Below, piece by piece: positions 37,502 through 51,000 of a DNA stretch of 64,000 nt. The stretch is from Voacanga thouarsii (lineage: Eukaryota; Streptophyta; Magnoliopsida; Gentianales; Apocynaceae). Under the pieces are notes generated by a model that saw only the letters and a list, made by a program, of their open reading frames with translations, was not told the DNA's origin and ran no database searches. Every line of letters begins with the position of its first letter. Positions within the stretch are counted from its first letter, which is position 1. The stretch spans positions 1,178,001 to 1,242,000 of the forward strand of contig JANUWF010001937.1 of assembly GCA_026120185.1 (NCBI GenBank), given 5' to 3'. The translations under genes were made by a program, and so were the position numbers.

Positions 37502-39709
37502 CTATAATATTACCATCTCAGACTTCACTAGTTCCAAAATACAAAATATTTCTACTGAATGGGTATGGGATCCGTACTGCGAATAGAATACATGAACATG
37601 GTTTCCCACCTCAATCCAACTACAACCTCCAGTTTTTTTGAGTCCTTTTTCATTCATCAACTTTCTTGTGTTTAAAACATCAAGCCATCTACCAGCCGAA
37701 GCATAAACATTTGATAGCAGAACAAAGCCTCCAGACTTCTTATCTTCCAATTCCGAGAGCTTTCTTGCTGACTTTTCTGCCAGTTTCTCATCTTTATATG
37801 TTTTGCAACCACTTAATAGAGCTGCCCATGCATTGGCTTCTGGTTCACATGGCATATTAGCAATAAACTCTTCTGCTTCAGACAAGCATCCTGATCGAGA
37901 TAGCATGTCTATTACACAGGTATAGTGCTTATCAATTGGCTTTATGCCATAAACCTTCTCCATTGAATTAAAGTAATACAGTCCTTTATCAACTAGCCCG
38001 CAATGAGAACAAGCAAATAAAACTGCTAAAAGAATGAGCTGATTAGGTGCAACTGAAGACTGCACCATTTCATCAAATAGAGCAAGTGATTCCTCTGCAA
38101 AACCATTTGCAGCAAGACCCTGAATCATCACTGTCCAACATATCTCATTCCTCCTGTCCATTCTACTAAAGAGCTGCATAGAGCTTTCAATACTTCCAGA
38201 TTTTGCGTACATGTCTATGAGTGCAGTAACAACATAAATATCAAACTGGAATCCTAATTTGACTATTTTGCTATGTAGATTTCTTCCTTTTTCCAATGAC
38301 AACAAGCTTGCGCATGCGCATAGAACACTTGAGAAAGTGGATTTGGTTGGCAGTTCCCCTGACAGTAGCATTTCATTGAACAATCCAAGCACCTTATCAA
38401 ACTGTTCAATTTCTAGATAACCAGCAATCAATGAGTTCCAGGAGACACTATTTTTGCTGGGCATCTGATGAAACAAATTCTCAGCTTCAGCAAGCTGGCC
38501 ATACAAACCATAACCAGCAATCATTGAATTCCAACAAACCACATTTTTTTGTATAGTTGAGTCAAACACACTGCGGCCATCTTCAGTATTTCCACATTTG
38601 CAATACAAACCCACAAGTGAGCTACTAACATAAATGTCTCTCTGAATCCCTCTTTTTATAACTTGTCCATGGATAGTCCTTCCAGCTTGCAAAGCCACCA
38701 GGCTTGCACAAGCACTTATTGCACTTGAAAAGCAGGATGTGCAGGGTTTAACCCCAGACCGAACCATTTGAAGGAACAAAAGTGCCGCCTCCTCTGGATA
38801 ACCACTCTGACTGTACCTTGAAATCATTGCACTCCAGGAAACTTCATTCCTTTCTGGCATATCATCAAAGATCCTTCGAGCCTCTTCCAAATTGTCCATC
38901 TCAACATACATGTCCATGATTGCTGTCCACGAAACAACATCTCTCTCCTTCATCCCATCAAAAACTTTCCGTGCCAAGTCAATTACTCCCAGCCTCAAAC
39001 TAAACGAAATCAAAGAATTAGAAACAGGCACATTATCATCAAAGCCAACCTTAACAATCAAGGTCAAGATACTCATTCCCAGATTAAAGTTACCCAAATC
39101 TCCACAAGCTCTAACAACGATAGTAAAGGTAACAGCATTGGGCATAACTCCAGATTCAAGCATTCTCAAGAAAAGTTTCATCCCTTGAAAAGCTAATCCA
39201 TTTTGCACCAACCCACTAATTGTTGCAGTCCAAAAAAACACATTTTGAAACCGATTTCTCTCAAAATACCACATTGCCTCCTTTACCCTACCATACTTCA
39301 ACAAACCTGAAACTAAAGCAGTCCAAGAAACTTCGTTTCTTTCGGGCATTTCATCGAATAATTGCTGAGCTTTATCCAACTCTCCCCACTCAACATTTGC
39401 ATTAATTAAACAGTTGTGAACAACTAAATCAAAACCATTAAACTCCTTCAGCATCTGATTTATTTCAACAGATTTCCGACAATTTAAGTACATAATAAGC
39501 AATTTAACGGCTATATATCTCTCAGAGGACATGCCCATTTTAATTAAACAGCCATGGACAGCAGCTCCTTGGGTAATCAACCTTTGATTTGACAAATCCT
39601 TCAAAAGATTAACACTATTATGCAAACATGTTTTGAAGTTTTTTCTCGGATTGATATTGAGAAGAGTCTTGAAGGCACCTTTCATGTTGGTTGTGAAGTG
39701 CCCATTCAT
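37502..39709 (-). CDS. Pentatricopeptide repeat protein, PLS subclass with E/E+ domain
   Basis: A single-exon gene of 735 residues, the usual structure of plant PPR genes. From about residue 45 to 620 there are roughly fifteen P, L and S type repeats, with recurring units such as 'FDEMPERNEVSWTALVSG', 'YSQSGYPEEAALLFLQMVRS' and 'ALIDMYAKSGSIESSMQLFS'. Residues 626-735 are the E and E+ extension: 'NAWAALLSGC', 'FVLLSNVYASAGRW', 'LKKTGGCSWIEV', 'HVHVF'. There is no DYW domain. Such proteins bind organelle RNA in a sequence-specific way, most often guiding C-to-U editing together with a DYW partner supplied in trans. The basic amino end is compatible with mitochondrial or plastid targeting, which I cannot decide. 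No stop or frameshift is present. The RNA target is unknown. Confidence 0.92.
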   Translation of the reverse strand: MNGHFTTNMKGAFKTLLNINPRKNFKTCLHNSVNLLKDLSNQRLITQGAAVHGCLIKMGMSSERYIAVKLLIMYLNCRKSVEINQMLKEFNGFDLVVHNCLINANVEWGELDKAQQLFDEMPERNEVSWTALVSGLLKYGRVKEAMWYFERNRFQNVFFWTATISGLVQNGLAFQGMKLFLRMLESGVMPNAVTFTIVVRACGDLGNFNLGMSILTLIVKVGFDDNVPVSNSLISFSLRLGVIDLARKVFDGMKERDVVSWTAIMDMYVEMDNLEEARRIFDDMPERNEVSWSAMISRYSQSGYPEEAALLFLQMVRSGVKPCTSCFSSAISACASLVALQAGRTIHGQVIKRGIQRDIYVSSSLVGLYCKCGNTEDGRSVFDSTIQKNVVCWNSMIAGYGLYGQLAEAENLFHQMPSKNSVSWNSLIAGYLEIEQFDKVLGLFNEMLLSGELPTKSTFSSVLCACASLLSLEKGRNLHSKIVKLGFQFDIYVVTALIDMYAKSGSIESSMQLFSRMDRRNEICWTVMIQGLAANGFAEESLALFDEMVQSSVAPNQLILLAVLFACSHCGLVDKGLYYFNSMEKVYGIKPIDKHYTCVIDMLSRSGCLSEAEEFIANMPCEPEANAWAALLSGCKTYKDEKLAEKSARKLSELEDKKSGGFVLLSNVYASAGRWLDVLNTRKLMNEKGLKKTGGCSWIEVGNHVHVFYSQYGSHTHSVEIFCILELVKSEMVIL

Positions 39710-42005
39710 GCTCCGACTAATATACAGCTTACAAGTCTGAACCGAAATTTGATTTAAATTTTGGTTTAGTTCCGTTGGCGCCTTGGCGGTTACATTCTTC
39801 CTTTTTTTTTTTTTTTTTGGATTATAATTATGGTTTGGTAACTTTCAAGCTTTTTAAATTTATAATATTGTTCCATTACGATTTAAATATACTATTTGGA
39901 CTTTATTAATTAAAAAGTTTAAAAGAAAATATATTTATTTTTTAAAAGTAGTATCTATTTTTAGGTATCATAAAATAGAAATATAAATATTTAATTTTAG
40001 ACAACAGGATTATCATATTACAAATTTAAAATTTTTTTCAATGAAACCAAAATATTTAAGTCTTTTATTTGATAATAGGAAAATTATGTGAAAAAAGTAA
40101 AGGAAAAACAAAAAGTTTCTTGCATGCATTTGGTATAAACGTGGGAAACAAAATATTGAAAGAAAGAAAATAGTTACTTAATTTTGAGGAAAAATAATAT
40201 TCCCAAAATCTTATAAATTTTGCAAGCTACAAAATGCAAGATAGTCTTCCCTACTAGAAAGGTAATTCTTTTTGTAATTCTTATTTTTATTATGCAATTT
40301 TTTTTAATTATACTTCTCTACCTTATCAATTTATATTTTCATTTAATTTTCCTATATAATTCATAAGAAAAAGATTATCAAATTTAAGGTTCATATGAAT
40401 GACTACTAAGTTTAAATTTTCTTATGTAGGTAAAATGCTTGCTATCTTGAAAGGTACGGAACCAATTTGTGATAATTTTGCAATACTTGTGTGTCAACAG
40501 CCATGTTAGTGATACACAAAATCTTTTAGAAATAGGTTAAGAGGTGCACTCATTAATTAGCTTAACTATCCTAGTTCCTTTTACTATCCATTAAGAGAAT
40601 AAATTCCAACCTCTTACGCTTCTTCATCTATATTAGTTGACACATACGAATTAATAGAAAGAATTTTAATGTCCTTCTCTAAATAAGAACTAGTAATTTG
40701 CCTAAATTTATTTCGAAATGGACTACTTTTTCATGGTGGGGGGAAAAAAATTTGGTAATTTTGTTTTAGTGGACAGGGTATAAATTTTTTGGATTTATGA
40801 CTGTTAGTTGGTCAGGGTTCTGTGAGCAGTAAGAGGTGGCAATTTGAATGATACCTCAATGGATATCTAGATCCATTTATGAATAAATAGATATAAATTA
40901 TTCAAATAAGTTAAATATATTTAAATGATATCTATTTAAATCTAATAATTTTAATGGATTTAAATGGATATTTATAAAATTCATTTATATTTATTTAAAC
41001 ATAAAAAATTTATATAACTTTTACAATTTGAGGTATTAGCCCACTAGTATATAGGTTCTATTATTAATCTCTTTAATTAATAATCAGCAAAGTGATAAAA
41101 TAAAATATTTATTTATTTAATTTAAATGATATTTTTTTTCGATCACATAAATCTCACTACTAATATATTTAGTTAATAAAAGAAAATTGATAAAATAAAA
41201 ACATTTTTTATTAGACAAAAATATATAAATAGATGTCCACCATCCATATAAAATCCTTTATTAAATGGATTCAATTCCATTTAATTCCTTCTAAATCCAA
41301 ATAGATATTCATCTAACCATCTTTAATAAGGGCATAAATTGACAGCCTAAGTATTTATCATTTCAAAACCTCTAGTATGAATAGAGGTTGCAATATATGT
41401 ACATTTTGTTGTTTACTAAATCATTTTCTTCTTAAAGGATTTTTTTTTAAAAAAAAAAAGAGTACGGCCATACGGATGGACAGGTGGTTCCGAGAAGTAA
41501 ATAAATAATACAGACTCCCCAGTTGCATCTAGCTAGAGTATGGTTGTCTTTGTCCTTTTATTTTTTTCCGTTGTGCTTTTAATATCCTGAAGCCTTTGCG
41601 AGGAAGGAGATAAAAGCTTTGAGGTTGTGCAATGCCTGTGCGCCTTGATTGACTCTTTTCCTGCTGTTTCTTGAGCCTATTCAAACCGTCTTGAAATGAT
41701 GCCATCTTTTAGAATCAACATTTAGTCCCAGAACACCAACGAAATAGATAGTTATTCATTAGAATTTTGAAGTTTAATCGCTGCGAGTTTTGGTGGTAAG
41801 CATAGTCCTAGGAATTTTTCTCCTTCGGCTAGAGAAGTTGCTTTCTCTGAAGATCCTTTCAATTATTTGAAAAGTGGAGAGGAGCTGCTCCCTAACGACT
41901 TCATTAATTGTCAATTTGTTAAAGAGTAAAAATCAAACATAAGCTTTTTTACAAAATCAAATGTCCCAATAGAGGAAACCGACTTCAAGATCTTCCCAGA
42001 ACAAC
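39710..42005. other. Intergenic region between PPR start and cycloartenol synthase end
   Basis: AT-rich. It holds the PPR promoter side (39710-40000), an AT-rich hAT-like repeat (40834-41348) and, from about 41400 to 42005, the 3' untranslated region of cycloartenol synthase on the minus strand. No further gene is seen. Confidence 0.45.
40834..41348. repeat. Putative non-autonomous hAT-like repeat
   Basis: The left end reads AGGTGGCAATTT and the right end, reversed, reads AGGCTGTCAATTT, an imperfect inverted pair of the GGTGGCAA type common at ends of hAT-like AT-rich repeats. TAAG occurs on both outer sides. The interior is almost pure AT with ATGGAT/TTAAAT words and no coding capacity. Confidence 0.35.
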
Positions 42006-45000
42006 TCATGCAGATTTCAGCACCCGATTTCGATATTCTCCTAGAGCCCAGATGGGGAAAATGTTCCTGTATGCAGCATAGGTGATCATGCAGTTCTTGT
42101 TGAACACTCCCATGATTTCCTGGGAATTGAATATAATCCAAATGCAAACAAATTAGGAATATGGGATTCTGCTAGTAGTTTAAAGCTGTAAAATCCTGCT
42201 CAAAGTCACTCGTGAGATTAAAGCTCCAGGGAGTATATGGACTATGCTCCGAGTAAAATCAGCAATTCATTTCCATGAAGCTTGAAAGAAAATAAAACAA
42301 ATTTCCACATTAAATACGTAAGTCTGCCGCATCAAGTTATTGAATTACCTCCTGGGGGAAATCTCCATTTTCTAATTGAGAATTTATCAAAAGTTTTGCT
42401 GCTCGGTGAAGTGGTTCTGCATTTCTCTCAGCCTGCCAAATGGAGAAAAATTTATAACAAGAATAAGAAAAATCTGAAGCAGCAATGCGGTTAAGAGAGT
42501 ATATGTGTGTGTGTTTTAGTGGCCGAGTGTGTCAGTTTGTGTTTGTCTCATCAGTTGAATTCCTGATTTCTTGAACAATTCATGACAAAATCGGAATAAA
42601 GAAAACAACATGCACACCCTCAACCTACACCTGCAATTTGATGCATCTCTTTCAAATTACAACCCAGACAATCCACATCCATTTGAGGCAATAAGATATT
42701 TTCACCAGACATTGCACTGTATATAGACATTGTTCTTCAGCTTGTATTACAATGAAATTAAAAGCGTCATATTTTGTACTCCAAAAATAGGCCTTTTCTC
42801 TGTGTTACCACAAATGGAACAGCATTGGCCAACGCAGTACTACCACCTATAACTTTACTTGAACCAAATTGGCAACAAAAAGCACAAATGCGCAGATCCA
42901 AAATCTTTAAATTTTCCTTTTCGGTTTTGCAATTCCTACCCTTTGGGGGAGGCGGGATTCATGCACAGTACGATCATGAAACAAACACTGCAATTATCAA
43001 ACTCTTGGTTCAAGTGTAGCTTTATCAAAATCACATTTACATGAAAGGGACTCAATACTGAGTAGAATCTAGAATGTATTCTCTTGATGTAATGCAGGAC
43101 ATCTAACATAGATAAATCACATTATCCAGACCAGCTGAGCAAGGGAACTCTCAAAAGTTTAAATGACAAGAATGAAGACAGAATAATTTTGTCATGATTT
43201 CTGCTAGTCACTTTGTAAAACCAATGATAAATTCAATTTGCCTTAGCTCAATTTTCATCTGTCCATATTGGGGAAGAAACAAGCAGTTGTAAATGACATT
43301 CTGAATATAAATCAAAGTTCCAGAACCCCCCCCCCCCCCTCCCCCTGAGAAAAAAAAGGAATAAATAAATAAAAGTTCACCTGTCCAGCATCAACAAGAG
43401 CCAGCATGGCCCAGCCTGTGTTAACAACATGAGACCTGTTGCCTTCAAGACTTGAGTACACCTAGAAAGGAAAGCATTCATTTAATTATTGTACAAGGCA
43501 TGTTTTAAGGCATAGATAACTCCATTTTTCCACTACACAGTGAGCAATAGCTTTCCCAACTACCCAGACGGCAATTAATGCATCTTTACTAAAAGGAATA
43601 AAACAATGATGTAAGTAACCTCGTGCCCACACAGTTGATACAGGACTCCACAATTCAAGATTGCAAGAATTCTATATTGGTAAAGATTCCATCTTCATTC
43701 ATTTCATCGTGTTACAGATTTTGTTATTGAAATTTCTAATTTCCAAATCTTGCTTCTATACAGAGATTAGCATGAGCATTCAAAATGTTTTTGAAATTTT
43801 ATGCTTCTTCTCTTAACAGAATGAAAAGAAGAATATACAATGACCTTATTTGATATGCCACAGGTCAACAATATCCAGAAAAAAAAAACTCAATCCCTAA
43901 TTTTAACTTACAAAAAACAATTTCTCTCTTCTTCTCATAATTACTGGTTCATCAAGGTCAAATAACCATACTCATATTTTTAAGATCAATAAATTGCAAA
44001 GCTTACTGCAACTTACTGCGAAGAAATGAAGGTTCATATACTTCCAAGTCACATTTTCTACAAAATATATAAAGCAACGTCCTTAAATGCAGTTTTCCCA
44101 ACTTTATTAACGTATTTACCAACTCTTTTCCAATTGATTTTGTTTATACAGAATATAATTGTTATGATCAAAGTAAATGAGAATAAACTCCCTTACATCT
44201 TATTCATCAATTGTAAGGTTATATATACAAGCATAGGAATCCTATATAATAGGAAGGAAAATATCCCATATTAATTACAATAAATCAGCCCTCTAATTAC
44301 TACTTCCTCCGTCCACAAATAACTGATCCAATTGTAAAAACTACGCATATTAAGGAATTGTGGAATTCTATAGTAAAAATGATTAAAATGTCCATTATAC
44401 CCTTTAGAGTATTTTTATTATCTTTCTCACTTCATTAATTTGAATCTCACAACTCCTTTATCTAATAATTACATCTGTCTCTTCCTTCTCACCCATGTGG
44501 CCATGTCCTTCATCTCTCTCTGCCCAGTCTTTGTTTTAGAGTTTTCTTTTCACCCATTTCACCTCATTAAATTATACTTCTGACTATTTTTATAAGATAA
44601 CGTGATTTCATTGTTGGTTAAAATATCTTCAGTATGGGTAATTGTCAGACTAATTAATTGATAAAAAATTGTGCTAAGGGTAAAATTGAAAAAAATAATA
44701 ATTAATTGCAACCTACATTTAGAAAGTGGACAGTTATTTTTGGACAAATAAAAAAGGAAATTAGGCTAGTTATTTGTGGACAGATGGAGTATTATTTAGC
44801 CTACAAATCAGCCAATATGTCAACCATCTAATCCCTACAAATTAGCCTATATACCAGCCATCTATTCCCTACAAATCAGCCTATATACAACCTGTAACAC
44901 TCCCCCTCAAGCTGGAGCAAAGATGTTAATCATGCCCAGCTTGTTACATATATAATCAATCCAGACCCTATTAAGAGCCTTTGTGGATATATCACCTAAT

Positions 45001-48000
45001 TGTTCTCCAGTTTTCACACATCCTATAATGATCAAACCTTGTTGGATCTTTTCACGAATGAGATGACAATCAATCTCAATATGTTTGGTTCATTCATGGA
45101 AGACTGGATTGGAAGCAATGTGAAGTGTAGCTTGATTATCACACCAAAGCTTTGTTGGTATTGAGACCTTAATTCCTACTTCATTGAGGAGTTGATATAC
45201 CCACTTTACTTCACACACAGACTTAGCCATAGCCCTGTATTCAGATTTTGCACTTGAACGTGAAACTACATTTTGTTTCTTGCTTTTCCATGAAACTAAA
45301 TTTCCTCCAACAAAGACACAATATCCTAAAGTGGATCTTCGATCTTCTTTGCACCTTGCCCAATCAACATCTGAAAAACATTCAATCCTAATATGACCAT
45401 GATTGCCATATAGGATTCCATGTCCAGAAGCACCTTTTCAATAGCATAAGATTTGTTCTACTGCCTTCCAATGATCAATAGTTGGAGATGACATATATTG
45501 GCTCACAACACTAACCGAATACACAATATCTGGACAAGTCACAGTGAGATAATTTAACTTTCCAACAAGCCTTCTGTATCCCTCAGGATCTTCAAACAAT
45601 TCACCATCTTTTGTCAGCTGCAAATTAGGAACCATTGGAGTACTGCATGGTTTAGCCCCTAATTTTCCTGTTTCCGACAGTAAGTCAAGCACATATTTCC
45701 TTTGAGACAAGAAGATTCCTTTTTTACTCCTGGTCACTTCAACTCCCAAGAAATACCTTAGCATCCCCAAGTCTTTGGTATGAAACTAAGTGTGAAGAAA
45801 GGATTTTAGAGATGAAATTCCTTTAGAATTGCTACCAGTGATTACAATATCATCCACATATACAACCAATAATATGATACCACCATCAGAGTGTTTGTAG
45901 AAAACAGAGCGATCAAACTTGCTTTTCTGCATCCCAAATTTCCAACAGCCTGACTAAACCTGCCAAACCAAGCTCGAGGGCTTTTGTTTCAATTCATACA
46001 AAGATTTATGAAGACGACATACTTTCCCATGCTCCCCCTGAGCAACAAAACCAGGTGGTTGCTCTGTATAAACTTCTTCTTGAAGGTCACCATGAAGAAA
46101 TGCATATTTTATGTCCAACTGATGCAGAGGCCAACTGTGTATTGCTACAATAGAGATAAATAACCGTACAAAAGCAAGTTTCGCAATAGGAGAAAAAGTA
46201 TCATAGTAATACACTCCATAAGTCTGAGCATATCCCTTAGCAACAAGTCTAGCTTTCAAGCGAGAAACGGAGCCATCAAGATTAACTTTGACTATAAACA
46301 CCCATTTGCTCCTAATAGCCTACTTACCTACAGGCAAAGTCACCAATGTCCAAGTACCATTAGCATCAAAAGCATTCATCTCCTCAATCATAGCATTACG
46401 CCATCCAGAATGAGCTAAAGCTTCACGAACAGTTTTAGGCACAAACACAGTGTCGAGAGAGGTAAGAAAGGCACAAGAAGAAGATGACATATGGTTATAG
46501 GAAACAAAGGAAGAGAGAGAATAGGTGCATGTACGTTTACCTTTATGTAGAGTAATGGGAAGATCATCATTAGAAGCTGGATCTGATGACGAAGATACTG
46601 GCTCATCAAGACATGGAGCTGGAGAGGCAGAAACTATACCAAACACAAGATTAGGATTTTGTGAATGGCGAGAATAAGTATGTGTGATGGGAGGCTTAAC
46701 CAGAGCCGATGGAGGAGAATCAGAAGGAGAGGTAACAGTGTATATCAACAAATTATCATCCTCCCCTGACTAGTGTAACCTGAAGAAAATGGTGTGTGTT
46801 CTAAAAGGTGACATTAGTAGACACAAGGTATTTACTAAGACTAGGACAGTAACATCTATACCTTTTTTGCACATGAGAATACCCCAAAAAAATACATTTT
46901 AAGGATTTAGGATCTAGTTTTGTAACCTGAGAACAGACATCCCGAAAAAAGCAAGTAGGACCAAATATCTTAGGTGCGGTGGGAAACAACTGTTTGGTAG
47001 GAAAAAGAACACGAAAAGGTGTCGCACCAGACAAAACTGAGGAAGGCATACGATTGATTAGAAAACAAGATGTCGAAACAGCATCAGCCGAAAAGTGTTT
47101 AGGGACTTGCATTTGAAACAGCAAAGCTCCAGCAGTTTCAAGAAGATGTCTATTCTTTCTCTCTGCAACACCATTTTGAGAGGGGGTATCCACACATGAG
47201 GTTTGATGGAGAATGCCATGTTGAATCGTGTATTTTTGAAAAATTTCTGATAAATATTCTTTGGCATAATCACTCCTCAAAATTTGGACAGGCTTACTAA
47301 ATTGAGTTCGAATCTCAGCACAAAAAGCAGAAAAATGAGAGAATAATTCTGAACGATTTTTAATTAAAAATAGCCATGTCATTCTGGAATAATCATCAAC
47401 AAAAGCAACAAAATATTTAAAACCAGTTTTAGACATAATTGGACAACGACCCCAAACATCAGAATGTATTAACTCAAAAGGAGCATTAGCTCGTTTATTG
47501 ATTCTTGGAGTAGAACTAAGACGATGGTGTTTGGCAAACTGACAAGACTCACAATCTAATGAAGACAGAAGAAAACTGAGGACAAAGTGTCTTTAACATG
47601 GAGAGAGAGGGATGACCCAACCAACAGTGTGCCTCAAAAGGAGTAACAGCCCCGATACAAGCTATAGACTTTGGTGTCTGTGTATCAAGAATGTACAGAC
47701 CTCCAGACTCATGTCCTTTACCAATAACCTTCTTCGTCATAAGATCCTGAAAAAGACAGTAACCAAGAAAGAATAAGACACAACAATTGAGGGTACGAGT
47801 GAGTTTACTGACCGAAATTAAATTAAATGATAACTAAGGTAAACTAAGAACAGACGACAAAGACAGTGATGGGGTGGGATGAATTGTGACGGATCCAATA
47901 ACACAAGATGCTGAACCATTAGCTAAAGTAACAAGAGAGGTAGACTTATGTGGCTGAAAACTAGAGAATAAACTAGAATTACCTATCATGTGATCTGTAG

Positions 48001-51000
48001 CACCAGAATCAATGACCCAATTTGAAGAGGAGGAAACAAAACATGTATTAGGTTTACCTGACTCGGCAATGGCAGTAACATGATTGGATTGTGGGTTCAT
48101 TGTTGCTTGAAGCTTAGTCAATCTATCATACTCATCAACAGATATTGTAACAGACCTTTCAGAAGTCTCAGAAGTAGCTGCAACATGGGCAGAATGAGCT
48201 TTCTTATTCTGCAGCTTCCGTCAATCTCGCTTCTGATGACCCAATTTATGACAATAGTGACATACCACTTCCCCTAACTCTTGTCCACGATTACTAGTAG
48301 TTTTGTCATAGTTGCGGAACCCATGCCCTTATTACCACTATTACCCTTGTATTGTTGTCTTCCTGATTTAGATATGGTATTGCAGCTAATAAGAGCACTA
48401 TTAGGTTGAGCACGCACAAATGGCGAACTTTCTACATGAAGAATCCTTCTGAAAGCATCTTCTAGAGAAGAAACTTCTGAGCTTGAGAGAATTTGGGACT
48501 TAGCAATCTCAAAGTCAGAGGAAAGACCAACTAAAAAACTCATAACCATCTTTTCTCGTTGACTTGGCTGTACAGTGATACCAAAACTGAAAGGAATCAG
48601 CATGTTGAGCTCTTCATATGTTTTCTTGAAATCTATGAAATAGCTGGTAAGGGTCCTTTCGCCTTTGTCTGCCCTGTAAAATGTTGTACACACATCGTAG
48701 ATACGAGAGACATTTCCCTTTCCAGAATACAAGAATTCTAAATAGTGCATTGATTGCTTGACTGTCCTACAATAAGTAACCATACCAACCACTTCACTAT
48801 CAATAGAGTTACGTATCTATAAAAGCAAGCAAGCATCCTCTCTCATCCAAGAGAGTTTAGACTCATCTATAGGAGGATCATCAGTCAAATGGCTATCCAT
48901 AGCAATACTAAGCAAATATAGTTTAGTAGTTTGACTCCAATCAAGGAAATTTGTACTATTAAGTTTGTGTTCCGTGATCTTCGACATAATTGGATCCACA
49001 TCAGAGAGAACAACAACCTTTTTCTGTGCCATAATTCTCAGAGTATTCAAGAAACACAGAAAAACTAGATCTGAAAATCAAAAGGAGCTCACGCAAGAAA
49101 AATCAAACCTGTAGCAACCATGTCCCATACCAATACTGATGCTGACTCAAACAGGTACCCAAACAAAATTTAGACTCACGCGTGTGGATTCTAGTGGCTG
49201 GTCACTGGTACTAACCGATTGGCATATGGTATACCTCCCTAGGCTGGCAGTATCAATAGAGGAGCCTCCAAGATAATCTAAATATGGCAGCAATTCCCTC
49301 ACACATCCAACAACCCAAAATTTACAACTCAGATTTTTTGTGAATAGAACCAGTCTCTGATACCATGTTTTGATCAAAGTAAATGAGAATAAACTCCCTT
49401 ACATCTTATTCATCAATTGTAATGTTATATATATAAGTATAGGAATCCTATAATACGAAGGAATATATCCCATATTAATTACAATAAATCAGCCCTCTAA
49501 TTACTATTATTTAGCCTACAAATCAGCCTATATGTCAACCATCTAATCCCTTCAAATCAGCCTATATATCAGCCTTCTAATCCCTCAAATCAGCCTATAT
49601 ACAACCTGTAACAATAATAAACAGGAGATTCATAGAAATTTATTTAATATTAGATTAAAGAATACCAAAGTCCTCAAGAAATTATCTATGAAAATTTAGT
49701 TTTTGAGAAACAAACTTGTGCCAAGTAAAAACAACAATCTAAGCCGAACTTGATATTCTTCCTTCTTTGTTTTGTTCTGTGTATTTGTTTGTTTGCACAT
49801 ACCTTTAGCTGCTCTTTGTCAATACAATAGAGAGAGCATAAAATATAGCTCCAAAGAAAAGTTAGCAAAATAATTGGATATGACGCAAATTTTTGGAACA
49901 GACCGTATAGATGAAAACTTCTTTATGTCTAAGTATGTTACCAGAGTGACCTTGAAATGCATGGTATTAAATTAGCCGTAATCACCATCAGCAAAATGAA
50001 GGTGTTAACCAAAATTATCAAAGGAACAGTGTTTAAAATATATCAGTTGTTCGTGATTTGCTTATAAGGAAAATCATCTAATTGAAGAAATATGGGAGTC
50101 TTTTTCTTCACCCTTTTGGGGTAAAAGAGATTTATTATTATTACAGTGACCATTTTCTTGGTCAAACTGTGAATGGGTATTTATAAATCTAATAATTGTG
50201 TCTTTATCTCCCAGAGCTCAAGTATCCTTACCCAGTGACACTAAGCAAATGATGGAGGAAATGCAAAGGAAGACCATCTCAATGGGGAACAAGGAAAAAT
50301 TAATCAACAATGAAAGGAAACACTTAGTGTTGTCTTTATCACTAAAGTTGCAGAAAATTATGCTACAGCTTTTACATTAAAAAGTATTCCTTCCATCCCA
50401 AATAGAAAATCCAGACTTGAGTAGACAAAAAATTCAGGAGTATTTGACCATCTTTAGGTTACTCCTTGTGGGTTAACTAATTGTCGTGGGACCCATGTGT
50501 GCTAATGGGTCCACTCCATCTTTTTCTTTACATTGAGGTTTGCGGGGGAAATTTCAAATCGAAAATATGTGTATTTTAAGAAACCAGGACATTCATTTTT
50601 GCACAACCCAAAATAGAAAAATAGACATTCAATTTGCGAGGAGGGACTGTATGGATTGGGCACGATAATGTCAGTTTCCCTTCTTCCTTCGGCAGTAATT
50701 GGTTTTTAAAAAAAAAAGGAAGAAGAGAAACGGAGAGAGGGGGGGGGGAGGGGGGGGGACCATAAATGACATGTAACCTTGTTTTGGCATGAAAGATAAC
50801 TCTCTCCCCAACCACCAGAAGGCAGCTGTTTGGACAAAAGGAAATCACAAGCCTTGCGGATGCTAGAGCAAGTTTTGTAAGTCCTTCCGGCAGCTACCAA
50901 GCCTTTCACGCCAAACCATAGGCCATATGTAAAGCAAACTCCCCAGGAACCATACCTAAAGTGGAAAAGAGCAGTGATGCTTAGAAAATGGATAACAACA

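Larger units (their letters stand above)
44160..49613 (-). mobile_element. Ty1/copia LTR retrotransposon in cycloartenol synthase intron 15
   Basis: A complete but decayed element of 5454 bases in the same orientation as the host gene. LTRs are 49366-49613 (5') and 44160-44899 (3', enlarged by a MITE). Both begin TGTTACAGG and end GATCA-A/T-AACA on the minus strand. A perfect ATAAT duplication flanks it (44155-44159, 49614-49618). A tRNA-iMet-type primer site directly follows the 5' LTR, and a purine tract directly precedes the 3' LTR. The internal part encodes gag, protease, integrase, reverse transcriptase and RNase H in copia order but has several stops. By eye the LTRs differ at about a dozen positions outside the MITE, so the insertion is not recent. 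Confidence 0.93.

Noticed and set aside
37502..39405. Plus-strand open frames inside the PPR gene
   Set aside because: They are reverse-strand shadows of a 735-codon coding sequence.
42282..43044. Plus-strand open frames around 42.3-43.0 kb
   Set aside because: They overlap cycloartenol synthase exon 17 in antisense or lie in introns 16-17, with no independent support.
50390..50680. Possible second Stowaway-type MITE (left end CCTTCCATCCCAAATAG)
   Set aside because: No matching inverted right end or TA duplication could be found.
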